From the NCBI RefSeq assembly GCF_947632445.1, contig NZ_CANRPM010000017.1, forward strand, positions 1 to 45,511: a stretch of 45,511 nucleotides of DNA. The letters are read 5' to 3'. The first letter of the stretch is position 1, and each line of letters begins with the position of its first letter. Below the pieces are notes generated by a model that searched no databases, was not told the origin of the DNA, and was given only the letters and a program-made list of their open reading frames with translations. The position numbers were made by a program, and so were the translations under genes. The stretch comes from an uncultured Bacteroides sp. (GTDB lineage: Bacteria > Bacteroidota > Bacteroidia > Bacteroidales > Bacteroidaceae). Of the stretch, positions 38,101-45,511 are shown one piece after another.

Positions 38101-39673
38101 GTATGGAGACGCTTCCATGAAAGTAGAAGTGCTGAACACGACTTTCTTCGTAAAAGACAGCATCTACATCGAACCGGGCGGATTGACCTTCAAAAGCAAT
38201 CGGATTTCCGATATGTACGGAAATCAGGGAACCTTGAATGGCTACCTGCATTATACCCATTTCAAAAATCTAAGCTATCGTTTTAATTTCAATGTAAGCA
38301 ATATGCTGCTAATGAACACCAGGGAATCCAGCGATTTCCCATTCTACGGAACCGTCTACGGAACAGGGAATGCCAGCATTGCCGGCAACGCGGCGGAAGG
38401 TGTAAACATTAACGTAGCCATGACGACCAACCGGAATACCAATTTTACATACATCAAAGACAATGTGACTACGGCAACGAGCAATCAGTTTATCCGTTTT
38501 GTCGATAAAACGCCAAGACGCACCACGGTTCGGGATGACATTCGGCTTTCCACCTACGAGATAGCCCAACAGGATATAGAAAAAGAAGAGCAGGAACAGG
38601 AAATAGATACCGATATTCGCCTCAATCTTATTATAGAAGCAACCCCTGACGCGACCATGCGCATTATCATGGACCCGATAGCCGGCGATTACATCAGCGG
38701 ACACGGAACCGGCAATATCCGCACGGAATTCTACAACAAAGGGGACGTCAAACTCTTCGGAAGCTACCGCATCAGCCAGGGGATATATAAATTCAGCCTG
38801 CAGGAAGTCATCCGAAAGGATTTCACCATCAAGGATGGAAGTACGATTACCTTCAACGGAAATCCGGCCAATTCCAATCTGGACATACAGGCCAACTATA
38901 CTGTCAACTCGGCATCGCTCAACGACTTGATACCCGATGCAAGCGACTATCAGAATACAAACGTGAAGGTGAACTGCGTGATGAACCTGAGCGGACACCT
39001 TACTTCGCCCACCATCAAACTGGATTTGGAGCTGCCCAACGAGCGCGACGAGATAGAAGCCCTGGTGCGGAATTATATCCCAACCGACGAACAGATGAAC
39101 ATGCAGATATTGTACCTGCTCAGCATCGGCAAATTCTATCCTTCGGAAACCATCGGAACCGGGCAGAACTCGGACGTGATGTCCAGCGTACTGTCTTCCA
39201 CCCTCTCAGGACAACTGAACAATGCGCTGTCGCAAATCATAGACAACAACAACTGGAACGTAGGCACCAACTTCAGCACCGGTGAAAAGGGCTGGACGGA
39301 CATGGAGTTTGAAGGGATGCTGTCCGGCCAACTTCTCAACAACCGCCTCCTTATAAACGGAAACTTCGGCTATCGGGAAAATCCGATGGCTAACACCAAC
39401 TTCGTCGGCGACTTCCAGGCCGAATGGCTGGTCACCCGTTCCGGCGAAATCCGGCTCAAAGCCTACAACGAGACAAACGACCGCTATTATACCCGAACGA
39501 ACCTTACCACGCAAGGCATAGGCATCGTGTTCCAAAAAGAATTTGAAAAATGGAACGAACTGCTGTTCTGGAAAAAATGGAAGCTTTTGCAACTCAAGAA
39601 GCTGAGATCCAAAAAGGAAAAACCGGAAAACGGGACAGTGGCAGAGACAGAAACAGACTCCCCCTCAAAATGA
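35141..39673 (+). CDS. tamB: TamB-family outer-membrane biogenesis / lipid-transport protein
   Basis: 1510 residues from the ATG at 35141. The protein is a long beta-helical array, as expected for AsmA/TamB-type bridges that span the periplasm. The C-terminal TamB domain (DUF490) is clear near residues 1190-1450, with DVKLFGSYRISQGIYKFSLQ and LNDLIPDASDYQNTNVKV. A Lys/Glu-rich tail follows. The N-terminal signal anchor begins MSYIGIALLLNIPYIQH, but the frame stays open to a TAA at about 35080 and codes for KGLKQTLRWIIGIII just before this ATG. The real helix may therefore start earlier at a non-ATG codon such as CTG 35102. Convergent with oadB; an array of palindromes follows. Confidence 0.9.
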   Translation: MSYIGIALLLNIPYIQHKMSMFVTDKLENLLDTKLTLGRIHIGLLNRIVIEDLMLDDRSGKEMLKVTRFSAKFDVLPLFQGRISINNIQLFGFTANLEKATPQSEPNFQFIVDTFASKDTIPKQTNLNLRINSLLLRRGRVSYNILSEKETPGRFNVNHINLRNIIASISLKALQNDSINASIKRMSLEEHSSGFKLDKLGLKIIGNEREMQIAGFGIELPHTNLRMDTIRMEYDNLKAMEDFVHNVRFSCRLLPSDITLCDLSAFVPVFSSFKDPLRIEAEVNGTIDQLNCPRLAISSGKEFLLRGDVSFQDLSHFQDAYVFGNLSHLHANPDGVAFFIKNFSKDYKGVPAAIQRLGTISFQGEISGYFTDLVTYGRLHTNIGSLNTDIKISSDKDKKSISYSGSMATSNFELGKLTGIPKWGKITFNMGVQGRHTSHNYPSIEAKGLITSFDYSGYTYENITLDGEYKQGGFAGKIVLDDENASLNLNGTINTASKIPTFNFLAEAKHVRPHTLNLTSKYEDAEFSVKLKADFTGGSIDEMNGEINIDSLQFISPEQSYLMDNFKLTATQQTGSKRLDIHSAFLRGSIVGDYSYRTLPTSFLNILHKYVPALLPSNAPKAVNTENNFGFDLHIYNTELFSKVFGLPLTVYTHSTLKGYFNDKAQRMRMEGYFPHLRYNNKFIESGLVLCENPSDYFHARIRFTHRKADSSVNLSVEASAKNDSIQTILNWGNSSEITYSGQLSGTARFMRQQLGTQVQSPRRQAERSHNRKQPPLKMVVDIHPTDIILNDTLWNIHPAQVVLDSGKVYVHNFNFTNQKRFLRINGVLSDQPEDTVHLDLQQINIGYVFDIADLGVNFQGEATGPAYATGVFKKPVMSTDLFIHNLGINNGLLGDADIHGEWHHDIKGIYLDARIREADIARTHVHGFIYPIKPTSSLDLQIDADGTNLKFIHYYMKDITPEFTGRAKGNVHFYGKFKALTMEGQVYGDASMKVEVLNTTFFVKDSIYIEPGGLTFKSNRISDMYGNQGTLNGYLHYTHFKNLSYRFNFNVSNMLLMNTRESSDFPFYGTVYGTGNASIAGNAAEGVNINVAMTTNRNTNFTYIKDNVTTATSNQFIRFVDKTPRRTTVRDDIRLSTYEIAQQDIEKEEQEQEIDTDIRLNLIIEATPDATMRIIMDPIAGDYISGHGTGNIRTEFYNKGDVKLFGSYRISQGIYKFSLQEVIRKDFTIKDGSTITFNGNPANSNLDIQANYTVNSASLNDLIPDASDYQNTNVKVNCVMNLSGHLTSPTIKLDLELPNERDEIEALVRNYIPTDEQMNMQILYLLSIGKFYPSETIGTGQNSDVMSSVLSSTLSGQLNNALSQIIDNNNWNVGTNFSTGEKGWTDMEFEGMLSGQLLNNRLLINGNFGYRENPMANTNFVGDFQAEWLVTRSGEIRLKAYNETNDRYYTRTNLTTQGIGIVFQKEFEKWNELLFWKKWKLLQLKKLRSKKEKPENGTVAETETDSPSK

Positions 39674-39715
39674 TACATGGTTTTGCACGGGTTTCTTGCC
39701 GCCTGCATGACCTAC

Positions 39716-39952
39716 AGATGCGTATCTACCAACATGACAGATGCGTATCTACCAACTGACAGATACGTATCTATCAACATGACAGATGCGTATCTACTGA
39801 CTGACAGATGCGTATCTACCGACTGACAGATGCGTATCTACCGACTGACAGATGCGTATCTACCGACTGACAGATGCGTATCTGTGCTCCCCATAGATAC
39901 GTATCTGTACTCCCCATAGATACGTATCTGTACTCCCCATAGATACGTATCT
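39716..39952 (-). repeat. Second array of palindromic 12-mers (11 units), inverted relative to the first
   Basis: Cores begin at 39716, 39739, 39761, 39784, 39806, 39828, 39850, 39872, 39895, 39918 and 39941. Read on the minus strand, the order is three AGATACGTATCT units with spacers ATGGGGAGYAC, then eight units with GTCA-type spacers (GTCAGTCGGT, GTCATGTTGAT and so on). This is the same order as the first array, preceded in both by an ATTTGC leader. It lies between the convergent 3' ends of tamB and oadB, behind the oadB terminator. The rest of 39674-40054 has no gene. Confidence 0.95.
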
Positions 39953-39985
39953 GCAAATCGCCGGATTGGCAGGCATAAAATAACA

Positions 39986-40012
39986 CAAGTCCGAAAGAAT
40001 CTTTCGGACTTG
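39986..40012 (-). terminator. Terminator of the oad operon
   Basis: Perfect 12-bp stem CAAGTCCGAAAG / CTTTCGGACTTG with a 3-nt loop, then TGTTATTTT on the minus strand, 43 bases past the oadB stop. It could also serve tamB from the other side. Confidence 0.8.
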
Positions 40013-40054
40013 CGTCGAGGAGACAGGCTCCCTTGCTTTATATAATATACTACC

Positions 40055-41290
40055 CTATCCCAAGAAAGAGATAAGCACACCGGCAGCAACGGCCGAACCG
40101 ATGACGCCCGAAATGTTGCTGGACATGCAGTAGTTCAGCACGTGGTTTTTCGGGTCGTACTTCGTGGCAATCTCGTTGCACACGCGACTCGCCATAGGCA
40201 CGGCACTCAAGCCGGTTGCGCCAATCAGCGGATTAATCTTCTTCTTCGCGAAAAGGTTCACCAACTTCACAAGCAGGATGCCGCCCGAAATGGACAGGGC
40301 AAAAGCCAGAAAACCTCCGGCTACGATGCCGATGGTAGTCCAGTTCAAGAAAGCCGCGCTCGTCATGGTTGCACCCACACTGAGACCCAGGAAGATGGTG
40401 GCGGCATTCATGATGCTATTGGCGGCGGCGTCGAACAGGCGGCTTGTATCCGAGCCGATTTCCTTGATGAGATTACCGAACATCAGCATACCTATCAGCG
40501 GCACGGCCGTCGGAACGAACAAGGCTACGATGGTCGTCACGGCTATCGGGAAGATAATCTTGAGCACGCGCAGGTTCTTGATTTCGGTCTTCGACGGATA
40601 GAGCTTCTCCTGTTCCTTCATGTTAATCATCAGCTCCTTCCGGGTGCAAAGCAGCTTCACTACCAGCGGGATGATGACCGGTACCAGAGCCATGTACGAA
40701 TAGGCTGCGATGGCGATGGGGCCCAGCAGGTGGGGAGCCAGCCGGATGGTGGTGAAGATGGCCGTAGGACCGTCGGCACCTCCGATAATCCCCAGCGCAC
40801 CGGCTTCTTTCGGCGTGAAACCCATCAGCACGGCACAAATCACCACCGTAAAGATGCCCAGTTGGGCAGCCGCGCCGAAGATGGACAAGCGCAGGTTACG
40901 GAGCATGGGGCCAAAATCGGTCAGGGCGCCCACACCCATGAAGATGACGGGCGGCAGGAAGCCGGTCTTAATCAGCATGTAATAGATGAAGTTCATCAAT
41001 CCCAGCTCGTGCGCAATATCGTGCAGCGGCATCTCCCAAATATTCTTCGCCACCCCGTTCACTATCACCATCCCGTTCTCGTCGGCCTGGATGACGCCCA
41101 TTTCGCCGCCCGGAAAGTTGGCGATGAGCACACCGAAGGCGATGGGCACCAGCAGCAACGGTTCGTAGTGCTTCCTGATGCCCAAATAGAGCAGGACGAA
41201 GGCAATGGCATACATCACGAGGAACGACGGGTCAGCAATGATGTTGCTGAATGCCGTCATGTCATATAGCTTTCCAAATATATCTTCCAT
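40055..41290 (-). CDS. oadB: Sodium-pumping decarboxylase, beta subunit
   Basis: 411 residues, almost wholly hydrophobic with about nine to eleven membrane helices. GIIGGADGPTAIF holds the essential Asp (Asp173 here) of the sodium channel, and a second conserved stretch is GATGLSAVPMASRV. It couples decarboxylation of carboxybiotin to export of sodium ions. It overlaps the alpha-subunit stop by one base (TAATG), so translation is coupled. Confidence 0.93.
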   Translation of the reverse strand: MEDIFGKLYDMTAFSNIIADPSFLVMYAIAFVLLYLGIRKHYEPLLLVPIAFGVLIANFPGGEMGVIQADENGMVIVNGVAKNIWEMPLHDIAHELGLMNFIYYMLIKTGFLPPVIFMGVGALTDFGPMLRNLRLSIFGAAAQLGIFTVVICAVLMGFTPKEAGALGIIGGADGPTAIFTTIRLAPHLLGPIAIAAYSYMALVPVIIPLVVKLLCTRKELMINMKEQEKLYPSKTEIKNLRVLKIIFPIAVTTIVALFVPTAVPLIGMLMFGNLIKEIGSDTSRLFDAAANSIMNAATIFLGLSVGATMTSAAFLNWTTIGIVAGGFLAFALSISGGILLVKLVNLFAKKKINPLIGATGLSAVPMASRVCNEIATKYDPKNHVLNYCMSSNISGVIGSAVAAGVLISFLG

Positions 41291-43119
41291 TATCCAATCT
41301 TCATTAATACGTCGTCTTCTGATACTGAGTCACCCGTATTCTGGCAGATGGCGGTCACGGTACCCTCCACGTCGCTACGGATGGCATTGTAGGTCTTCAT
41401 GGCCTCGATGTAGCACAGCAGGTCGCCTTTCTTCACGCGGTCGCCCACCTTGAGCGGCGTTTCCTGCGTGTTTTTGGTCAGAAAGAACTTGCCTTCCAGC
41501 GGAGCCACTACCGAGTGTCCTTCACCCGAAGGAGCCACTTTCTCGGTAGCCGATGCGGGCAGGTCGATGTCGCCGTAAGCCACGGTCACGCGGTAAGCCT
41601 GTCCGTCCACCTGTACGGTCAAGGTCTTCGGTTTGGCTTCTTCGGCCGGCGTGTTGTTCTGCTCGGCGCGTCGCTTCTCCACGTCGGCCAGGAAGTCTTC
41701 CTTGGCCTTTCCGCTCTTGTATGCCTCATACTGGGCGGGGTGCATGGCATATTCGAAAAGTTCTTCGTCGTCTTCGCCCGTATCCCATTTCTTTTCCTTC
41801 ATCATCTTGCGGTACTTGTCCAGGCAGTCGGGATAGTTATCCTGCGGATTGCCGGTGAAGAACTTGCGTCCCTCGCGTTCGGCTTTTTCCACGATTTCGG
41901 GAGCCAGCTCGCCCGGCAGTTTTCCGGCCTTTCCCAATATCATGTCCCAGATGTCGTCGGCAATCATGCCCCAACGTTCCTTGCCTTTCTCTATAGCAAT
42001 GACATTCATCATGGCCAGGTTCTTGACATACTGGCTGAAAGGTGTCACCAATGGAGGATAGCCCACGCGCGGCCATACGTAAGCCACTTCGTTGAAAAGC
42101 TTGATGAGCAGCTCATCCTGCTTCATGAAGGGCAGGTTGCGCTTGGCCTTGTATTTGTTGATGCTTTCAAGGTTCGTCTCCAGGTCGGCCATCAGCGAAC
42201 CCATCATGCCGCCCGGCAGCCCCGGAGCAATGAGCAGAGAGTTCATCAGACGGTTGCGCGGCGAAATGTACAGACCCAGAAAGTCGTCCATGAACTCCTG
42301 GATAAGGGCGCGGACCTTCATGTAGGCCCCCATGTTGATTTCGGGTACCTGATAGCCGGCGTCCTTCAGCATGGCCTGCACGCTGAGCAGGTCGGCATGC
42401 CCTGTACCCCACGACAGCGGCTCCATGCCCACGTCGATATAGTCGCATCCGGCTTCACAGACGGCCAGGATGCTGGCCATGTTAAAGCCCGGACCCGCAT
42501 GGCTGTGATATTGGACAGGAATGTCCTTGATTTGCTTGATGCCCGCCACAATCTTGCCCAGTGTCACGGGCCGTCCGATGCCCGCCATGTCCTTGATGCA
42601 GATTTCGTCGGCACCGGCCTCAATCAGTTGTTTAGCCGTGTTGACGTAGTATTCCACCGTGTGTACCGGCGAGTAAGTAATGCAGAGCGAGCATTGCGAA
42701 ATCATGCCTGCCTCGTGGGCATAGCCGATGGAGGGGATGATATTGCGCACGTCGTTCAGTCCGCAGAAGGTGCGGGTAATGTCGGTACCCTGCGCCTTCT
42801 TTACCTTATAGAAGAGCTTGCGCACGTCGGCCGGCACAGGACTCATGCGGAGGCCGTTCAGCGCACGGTCTAACATGTGCGTCTGTATGCCGGCTTCATG
42901 GAAAGGTTTCGTCCAGGCACGCACAGCCTTATTCGGATTTTCGCCAAAAAGCAGATTTACTTGTTCGAAGCCGCCCCCATTGGTTTCCACACGGGCAAAG
43001 CAACCCATCTCCACAATGGCGGGAGCCACCTTCACCAACTGGTCTACGCGGGGAACATACTTTCCGGCACTCTGCCACATGTCCCTGAATACCAAGCTGA
43101 ACTTAATTTCTCTTTTCAT
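41290..43119 (-). CDS. oadA: Biotinylated carboxyltransferase (oxaloacetate decarboxylase alpha-like)
   Basis: 609 residues. N-terminal carboxyltransferase TIM barrel: metal ligands His205 and His207 in HSHAGPG, and Lys176 in ICIKDMAG, the lysine that is carbamylated in this family. C-terminal biotin carrier domain with the biotin lysine Lys575 in EAMKTYN. Two departures are visible: RDMWQSA at 12-18 where RDAHQSL is usual, and EAMKT where EAMKM is usual. The substrate could be oxaloacetate or another 2-oxo or malonyl-type acid; fusion of the barrel and biotin domain fits the OadA type rather than methylmalonyl-CoA decarboxylase. It lies 36 nt behind oadG. Confidence 0.88.
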   Translation of the reverse strand: MKREIKFSLVFRDMWQSAGKYVPRVDQLVKVAPAIVEMGCFARVETNGGGFEQVNLLFGENPNKAVRAWTKPFHEAGIQTHMLDRALNGLRMSPVPADVRKLFYKVKKAQGTDITRTFCGLNDVRNIIPSIGYAHEAGMISQCSLCITYSPVHTVEYYVNTAKQLIEAGADEICIKDMAGIGRPVTLGKIVAGIKQIKDIPVQYHSHAGPGFNMASILAVCEAGCDYIDVGMEPLSWGTGHADLLSVQAMLKDAGYQVPEINMGAYMKVRALIQEFMDDFLGLYISPRNRLMNSLLIAPGLPGGMMGSLMADLETNLESINKYKAKRNLPFMKQDELLIKLFNEVAYVWPRVGYPPLVTPFSQYVKNLAMMNVIAIEKGKERWGMIADDIWDMILGKAGKLPGELAPEIVEKAEREGRKFFTGNPQDNYPDCLDKYRKMMKEKKWDTGEDDEELFEYAMHPAQYEAYKSGKAKEDFLADVEKRRAEQNNTPAEEAKPKTLTVQVDGQAYRVTVAYGDIDLPASATEKVAPSGEGHSVVAPLEGKFFLTKNTQETPLKVGDRVKKGDLLCYIEAMKTYNAIRSDVEGTVTAICQNTGDSVSEDDVLMKIG

Positions 43120-43155
43120 CGTTGATGCGATTCTATAATAATATGAATAATGTTT

Positions 43156-43410
43156 TTATCTCAGTTTTTCCACCTTCGTTACTTTGCCTTTGTCGTGTGT
43201 CACTACCGCTACGGCCGCACTGATGGCCGCCATGATGTTGGCCGGTATCGGTGCCGCACCTTCTTTCTTGGCAGCAGCCGTCTCTTCGGGCGCATACTTG
43301 TTGACAAGCGCTATCATTGCCTTGCCTAAATAGATGACAATCAGCAGGATGGAAAACACTGTAGCCATACCCACCATCATCAGTAAAAGTGCAATATTCA
43401 AATTCTCCAT
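43156..43410 (-). CDS. oadG: Sodium-pumping decarboxylase, gamma subunit
   Basis: 84 residues: one membrane helix (about 6-30, IALLLMMVGMATVFSILLIV) and an Ala/Lys-rich cytoplasmic tail. Size, topology and position fit OadG, which holds the alpha and beta subunits together. First gene of the operon; its promoter should lie in 43411-43560 but was not identified. Confidence 0.85.
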   Translation of the reverse strand: MENLNIALLLMMVGMATVFSILLIVIYLGKAMIALVNKYAPEETAAAKKEGAAPIPANIMAAISAAVAVVTHDKGKVTKVEKLR

Positions 43411-43623
43411 ATCAATAATTTGTAATCATTTTCTTGCATTCTGTAAAAAAATTGCCCGAAATTACCAATAATTGCTTATAGTATAAAAGAATATAGTGAT
43501 AAAAGATGCTAAATGATAAAATTGGGAATCAGCAAAAAGATTAGTTTACGGTCCCCGACCGCCGTCCGGGCTACATCGGAAGAGCTACAAAAAGTATTTC
43601 GTTTAAATATCTCCAAACACTTG

Positions 43624-43671
43624 AAAAGCCACCATATTCTAATTTCTAAAACATAGAATAAAGTGGCTTTT
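43624..43671. terminator. Hairpin with flanking A and T runs
   Basis: AAAAGCCAC (43624-43632) pairs with GTGGCTTTT (43663-43671), with a second helper stem ATTCTA / TAGAAT inside. It could end minus-strand transcription from the protease gene 225 bases upstream. Nothing else was seen in 43411-43761. Confidence 0.6.
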
Positions 43672-43761
43672 TCAATAGACAATACTTTTTCTAAATCCTC
43701 TCTATAAAACTGAATAAAAGATTGTTATGCTTGTATGGCTATTATCTGTATGTATATTAAT

Positions 43762-43848
43762 TTAATCCCATGTGAGTTTTGCAAAATACTTTTCATTATC
43801 TTCTGTTCCTGAGATTTCGGTTACATAACCGTCTTTCCCGTTTTCCAT
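43762..43848 (-). other. Small open frame of 28 codons, possible gene fragment
   Basis: MENGKDGYVTEISGTEDNEK then YFAKLTWD and a stop. It reads like the end of a normal protein rather than random sequence, but its frame closes a few codons upstream (TGA). It may be a remnant of a longer gene that once followed the protease gene. Confidence 0.25.
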
Positions 43849-43896
43849 GCTATTGCTGTCTAATCTACTTCAAAGATAGAATCTTGATATGTAGTA

Positions 43897-44913
43897 TTAT
43901 TTATAAATAACCCTTATATCTATTGAAAAATTAAGATTTGCCCCTGACTTTTTACCACCGGAGGTTATTCCAATAATTTCTCCATACCTATTTATCAATG
44001 CACCGCCACTACTTCCGTGGTCAATATATGCGTCATGTTGAATAAGATAGCCTGAACGCTTTCCCGATACAATTCCAGAGGATATAGTGTTTTCTAATTC
44101 TTCGGGACTGCTAATTGCATAAACCTTATTGCCAACTTTATATCCGCTTTTAGTAACAGGAATATGATTAAATCCGCTTCCTTGTACTTTAAAAACAATA
44201 TAATCGTATTTTTTGCTATATGCCAAAACTTCTTGAATCTGATATTTACTTCCATCAGAGAGTTTTATAATTGTTTTTTCTATATAAGCTCCTTTGAAAA
44301 CATGATAGTTACTAATTCCAATGCCATCGCTACTGACAAAAAATCCAGACCCTTGAGAAACATTATAATTATCACTAGTATAAATCATAAAAACTGCTGA
44401 ATTGTATTTCTCAAAAATCGTCGTTGCATCCATTTCCATGCTGGAATTGCTAGGAACGATTTTGGATAAGACCGCATAGTCTGCTCTCATTTCTGAGGGA
44501 GCTTCTGGAACAACTAAAGATAGTTCAGGGGTAGGCTTAGGGGTAGGTTTAGATTGTAACTGCAAACTAGCATAATAGGATGTTTCTGCATATTTATCAA
44601 TATAGGGAATATCCACGAGAACACCGAGAAATCCAGTAAACAGCATATTCCACCATATATGTCCTCGATGTTTAAGAGATGTATAAATCGTTTTAGATTC
44701 GTATCCGTCTTTCTTGAAACTCAATGAAGATTTGGGCTTTTTGCTTTTGAATGTACAAGGAGTAGTACCAACGTAACTTCCATCTGCATAAACACTTGCC
44801 CCTTTGGGATATGAATCAACATAGATTTCTTTTTTTCGTCCCAAGAGTGTAACACAACTACTAAGCATAAAGCTTCCTGCTAACAGGATCACAGCGATTT
44901 TCAATTTATCCAT
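43897..44913 (-). CDS. Lipoprotein with PEGA domain and trypsin-like serine protease domain
   Basis: 338 residues from the ATG at 44913; an ATG seven codons upstream is less likely. The signal peptide MDKLKIAVILLAGSFMLSSC ends in a lipobox (LSSC, Cys20), so it is a lipoprotein. A PEGA domain follows (IYVDSYPKGASVYADGSYVG), then a hydrophobic stretch (about 93-112), a Pro-rich linker (SKPTPKPTPELS), and a trypsin-fold domain. Counting from 44934, the catalytic triad is His211 (SNYHVFKG), Asp244 (KYDYIVFKV) and Ser309 (DHGSSGGAL). The triad is intact, so it is probably an active DegP-like protease without PDZ domains. It lies just behind a large folded element. Confidence 0.85.
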   Translation of the reverse strand: MDKLKIAVILLAGSFMLSSCVTLLGRKKEIYVDSYPKGASVYADGSYVGTTPCTFKSKKPKSSLSFKKDGYESKTIYTSLKHRGHIWWNMLFTGFLGVLVDIPYIDKYAETSYYASLQLQSKPTPKPTPELSLVVPEAPSEMRADYAVLSKIVPSNSSMEMDATTIFEKYNSAVFMIYTSDNYNVSQGSGFFVSSDGIGISNYHVFKGAYIEKTIIKLSDGSKYQIQEVLAYSKKYDYIVFKVQGSGFNHIPVTKSGYKVGNKVYAISSPEELENTISSGIVSGKRSGYLIQHDAYIDHGSSGGALINRYGEIIGITSGGKKSGANLNFSIDIRVIYK

Positions 44914-44989
44914 ATAATTGCTACAATGTGCCACTCAATACCCGGAAGAAGCGATTTTATTTTATGATTTTGCCTATATAAAGAAAAGG

Positions 44990-45176
44990 TGTGGGTACTT
45001 TGGCTTATTATCTTGTTGAGGCTCTCTTATTTTTAAGAGTTCTGGACTGCCCACCGTATGTAATAAGCAAAGCCCACACCAAGAAATTATATAAGCCACC
45101 CGTTGAGGTAGGTATATAATCTGATGTGGGCGTTCCTGCTTATTATTCATACGGTAGAATTGTCCAGATTCCCACA
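44990..45176 (-). other. 187-nt element that folds into one long nested hairpin
   Basis: Nested complementary arms from outside in: TGTGGG/CCCACA (44990-44995, 45171-45176), CTGGAC/GTCCAG (45042-45047, 45162-45167), ACCGTATG/CATACGGT (45053-45060, 45148-45155), AATAAGCA/TGCTTATT (45062-45069, 45137-45144), GCCCACA/TGTGGGC (45072-45078, 45125-45131), ATTATATA/TATATAAT (45086-45093, 45113-45120). A side hairpin CTCTTA/TAAGAG lies at 45024-45039. A 67-codon minus-strand frame runs through it but looks secondary to the fold. It could be a structured RNA or a foldback mobile element. Confidence 0.7.
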
Positions 45177-45511
45177 AGGAATAATTTAGCTAAACGCCCT
45201 TTTCGTCTATATGTCCTTTCAGTGTCTTAACGCATTGGAACTTCTGAAATTGCTGCAAAATTAGCGAAAGATTTTAAATAGCGAAATATAAACGTTGATA
45301 AATGTAGTTCTTAGTGCTTTAAAACATAATCCGTAGTAATTAACGTGAGTTCGATATAAGAATGAATATATTCATCTGATTAATAAGGACATAGCTATAA
45401 AAGCATTTAATTTATAGTATCAAATTATCACATTTAAACGATTATCACTATGTTTTCGGAGTCTGAAGTTATAGAGATTTATTGGGAATAAATATCGGAT
45501 GACCATAAAAA
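45177..45511. other. Right-hand end of the window; no gene seen
   Basis: AT-rich, without an open frame I trust. On the minus strand TAATTTTG (45263-45256) matches the -7 consensus TAnnTTTG and could drive transcription through the folded element; no -33 element is clear. Confidence 0.35.

Noticed and set aside
43540..43580. GC-rich patch as a possible attachment or regulatory site
   Set aside because: Only a short imperfect repeat (ccgaccgccgtccgg) with no partner elsewhere in the window.
44990..45176. Retron non-coding RNA or integron attC site
   Set aside because: No reverse transcriptase or integron integrase is in the window, and the attC core motifs (RYYYAAC / GTTRRRY) are not seen at the ends.
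44974..45177. Minus-strand 67-codon gene
   Set aside because: It runs through almost the whole nested hairpin and its sequence is explained by the paired arms; no ribosome site or known domain.

Overview
The window looks like chromosome of a Bacteroides species (Bacteroidota, Bacteroidales). The gene content supports this: a long bat/moxR aerotolerance-type operon, a DUF4295 gene next to ribosomal protein L33, HU-family proteins fused to other domains, and -7 promoter elements of the TAnnTTTG type used by Bacteroides. No tRNA, rRNA or CRISPR array was seen. I did not try to name the species.

Layout. (1) 1-9200: htpG and clpC (chaperones, minus strand), then gyrA and a secreted TPR protein (plus strand). 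(2) 9397-9721: an array of 15 palindromic 12-mers. (3) 9841-18733: a minus-strand operon moxR - DUF58 - BatD-like gene - batA - batB - batC - batD - batE, followed by a small HTH protein. (4) 19253-28724: an AT-richer accessory island holding a type I restriction-modification operon (hsdR, hsdM, a BRO-N/Fic fusion, hsdS). It also holds decayed parts: a broken XRE-type regulator in front of hsdR, a broken inverted hsdS target-recognition cassette behind hsdS, and the C-terminal stump of a tyrosine recombinase. A DUF1016 PD-(D/E)XK nuclease gene with a palindrome over its promoter and start codon is also there. (5) 28822-34991: a minus-strand housekeeping run tsaD - cinA-type - rpmB - rpmG - DUF4295 - ftsY - rimO - HU - HU/LysM. 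(6) 35141-39673: tamB on the plus strand. (7) 39716-39952: a second array of the same palindromic 12-mers, inverted relative to the first. (8) 40055-43410: a sodium-pumping biotin decarboxylase operon (gamma, biotinylated alpha, beta subunits). (9) 43411-45511: a lipoprotein with a PEGA domain and a trypsin-like protease domain, preceded by a 187-nt element that can fold into one long nested hairpin.

How parts work together. HsdR, HsdM and HsdS would make one complete type I restriction-modification enzyme. The inverted cassette shares a 24-nt repeat with the central conserved region of hsdS, the arrangement expected of a phase-variable specificity locus. Both the cassette and the recombinase are now broken, so the locus appears frozen in one specificity. 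The bat operon encodes an AAA+ ATPase with three VWA/DUF58 proteins and TPR partners in the envelope. OadA, OadB and OadG form a membrane decarboxylase that exports sodium ions.

The least explained features are the three short-repeat arrays, all with a period of 22-23 bp (two with core AGATACGYATCT, one with a different core), and the folded element at 44990-45176.
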